Assembly: GCA_022796315.1 (NCBI GenBank)
Contig: JAAWIL010000106.1
Span: 1-7,046 of the forward strand
Direction of reading: 5' to 3'
Length of the DNA: 7,046 nt
From: Oscillibacter sp.
GTDB lineage: Bacteria; Bacillota; Clostridia; Oscillospirales; Oscillospiraceae
The position numbers were made by a program, and so were the translations under genes. Of the stretch, positions 6,403 to 7,046 are shown in pieces (position 1 is the stretch's first letter; the number at the start of each line of letters is the position of its first letter). The notes below the pieces were generated by a model that ran no database searches, was not told where the DNA came from, and was given only the letters and a program-made list of their open reading frames with translations.

Positions 6403-6440
6403 TCTTGTCACGGAAGAGAAGGGAAAAACGGGGTATGCTG
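6398..6440 (+). promoter_or_regulatory. Putative regulated promoter of thioredoxin (copy 2 of the repeated cis block)
   Basis: GTGATCTTGTCAC (6399-6411) overlaps the stop codon of the membrane-protein gene. TATGCT (6434-6439) lies at exactly the same distance as the -10-like box in the ferredoxin copy. The match with 5505-5547 is 33 of 43 bases without gaps. Predicted transcription would start near 6446, with a leader of about 30 bases before the thioredoxin ATG. The -10 match is weak (4 of 6), and the repeated context is the main support. Confidence 0.45.
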
Positions 6441-6475
6441 TTCCCATCAAATAAAAACATAAGGAGGAACCAAAA

Positions 6476-6781
6476 ATGTCTGTACAGCAGATTACCAAGG
6501 AGAATTTCCAGCAGGAGGTGGTCCAGAGTCAGGAGACGGTTTTGCTGGACTTCTGGGCGGACTGGTGCGGCCCCTGCCGGATGGTGGGCCCGGTGCTGGA
6601 GGAGATCGCCGGGGAGCGCACGGATATCAAGGTGGGCAAGGTCAATGTGGATGAGCAGCGGGAGCTGGCGGCGGCCTTCCAGATCATGAGCATCCCCACG
6701 CTGGTGGTCATGAAGGGCGGCAAGGCGGTGAACCAGGCGGTAGGTGCGCGGCCGAAGGAGCAGATCCTCGCCATGCTCTGA
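6476..6781 (+). CDS. trxA: Thioredoxin
   Basis: 101 aa, close to the usual 100-110 of bacterial thioredoxins. The active site is WCGPC (residues 30-34, redox cysteines C31 and C34). The buried Asp25, the FWADWCGPC context, the cis-proline at 74 in SIPTL and the late GA segment (VGARPKEQIL) are all as in classical thioredoxin. It reduces protein disulfides in the cytoplasm. AAGGAGG at 6461-6467 gives 8-base spacing to the ATG. No thioredoxin reductase gene is in the window. The gene follows the ferredoxin and membrane-protein pair by 73 bases and carries its own copy of the same upstream block, which suggests joint redox control. One of several thioredoxins in the genome is likely, so the symbol is by family rather than proven orthology. 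Confidence 0.92.
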   Translation: MSVQQITKENFQQEVVQSQETVLLDFWADWCGPCRMVGPVLEEIAGERTDIKVGKVNVDEQRELAAAFQIMSIPTLVVMKGGKAVNQAVGARPKEQILAML

Positions 6782-6815
6782 GCCGGAGAGCTGCGGCGAG
6801 AACCGCCGTTGAGAA

Positions 6816-6854
6816 GAATCCCCGCCCGCCGCAGACAGCGGCGGGCGGGGATTC
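6816..6854 (+). terminator. Perfect 17-bp GC-rich hairpin after thioredoxin
   Basis: GAATCCCCGCCCGCCGC (6816-6832) and its exact reverse complement (6838-6854) are separated by the 5-base loop AGACA. The stem starts 35 bases after the trxA stop. No U-run follows on the plus strand (CATCTGAACG), so it is not a textbook intrinsic terminator. It may block 3' exonucleases or act as a factor-aided terminator. From 6855 to 6952 I see nothing else that can be supported. Confidence 0.65.
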
Positions 6855-6952
6855 CATCTGAACGGAACGGCCGGAAGTCCTCTGTGCCATGGTTTGCGGC
6901 TGGCGCCGTAAACGGCGGCGGGCAAACCGGCTCCCATCCGCTCATGCTTTAA

Positions 6953-7046
6953 GAGCCTGTTTAAAATCTCCCCGCGCATGTCTTGGCGGCGTATTATCCG
7001 CCCTGACTGCGTTAAAAATCCTTGCCATCCGTCAGGATGCCTGCGG
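6953..7046 (+). mobile_element. Partial MITE-like element, left-hand part (cut by window edge)
   Basis: It opens with GAGCCTGTTTA (6953-6963), the inverted complement of the end of the left-edge copy. TAA (6950-6952) comes just before it, again matching a TNA target. Positions 7015-7046 resemble bases 1-32 of the window in the same orientation, so both edge copies point the same way. The central hairpin is partly kept (CATCC/GGATG, loop GTCA). It is non-coding as far as it is visible. It relates to the 127-bp element at 5270 through shared inner blocks (6998-7012 and 7014-7031). Confidence 0.6.

Noticed and set aside
1..7046. Small circular molecule, from similarity between the two window ends
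   Set aside because: The 32-base overlap contains several mismatches, so the ends are two different repeat copies, not one sequence read twice. No replication gene is present.
1..7046. CRISPR array, tRNA, rRNA or known riboswitch
   Set aside because: No regularly spaced repeats, tRNA-like folds, rRNA segments or recognisable riboswitch cores were seen.

Overview
The window looks like chromosomal DNA from a GC-rich, anaerobic gut Firmicute. The Oscillospiraceae (Flavonifractor/Lawsonibacter/Oscillibacter type) are my best guess. This rests on GC-rich codon use with strong AGGAGG-type ribosome sites, a clostridial-style 2[4Fe-4S] ferredoxin, a 'solute-binding protein plus hybrid kinase' pair, and many small palindromic repeats. 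No marker gene fixes the genus, so this is inference.

Layout. The left edge (1-98) is the right-hand half of a short inverted-repeat element. An IclR-family regulator follows on the minus strand (142-960), with a terminator on its 3' side and a recognisable promoter upstream. Positions 1041-1200 hold a chain of hairpins and a terminator-like stem. Next come two overlapping minus-strand genes: a hybrid histidine kinase (2534-5101) and, downstream of it, a solute-binding lipoprotein (1224-2537). They are transcribed from a near-consensus sigma-A promoter at 5201-5230, through a leader that contains an attenuator-like hairpin. A 127-bp MITE-like element (5270-5396) lies between that promoter and a plus-strand redox cluster. 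The cluster is a small ferredoxin (5615-5830), an overlapping membrane protein with NapH-type cysteine motifs (5827-6402), and thioredoxin (6476-6781). A perfect 17-bp hairpin follows. The right edge (6953-7046) is the left-hand half of another copy of the edge element.

How the genes may work together. The kinase and lipoprotein are probably translated together and may form a surface nutrient-sensing pair. There is no permease and no DNA-binding response regulator in the window, so the partner that reads the signal is elsewhere. The ferredoxin and membrane protein together look like a NapH-like protein split into a soluble ferredoxin and its membrane anchor. Thioredoxin follows 73 bases later. 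The ferredoxin gene and the thioredoxin gene are each preceded by the same 43-base block (33 of 43 bases identical, no gaps), with a GTGA-N5-TCAC palindrome placed about 41 bases before the predicted transcription start. This suggests one regulator controls both.

Most notable observations: the duplicated cis block, the split NapH-like plus thioredoxin module, the mobile-element family with TNA target duplications, and the mutually exclusive RNA helices just before the ferredoxin ribosome site.
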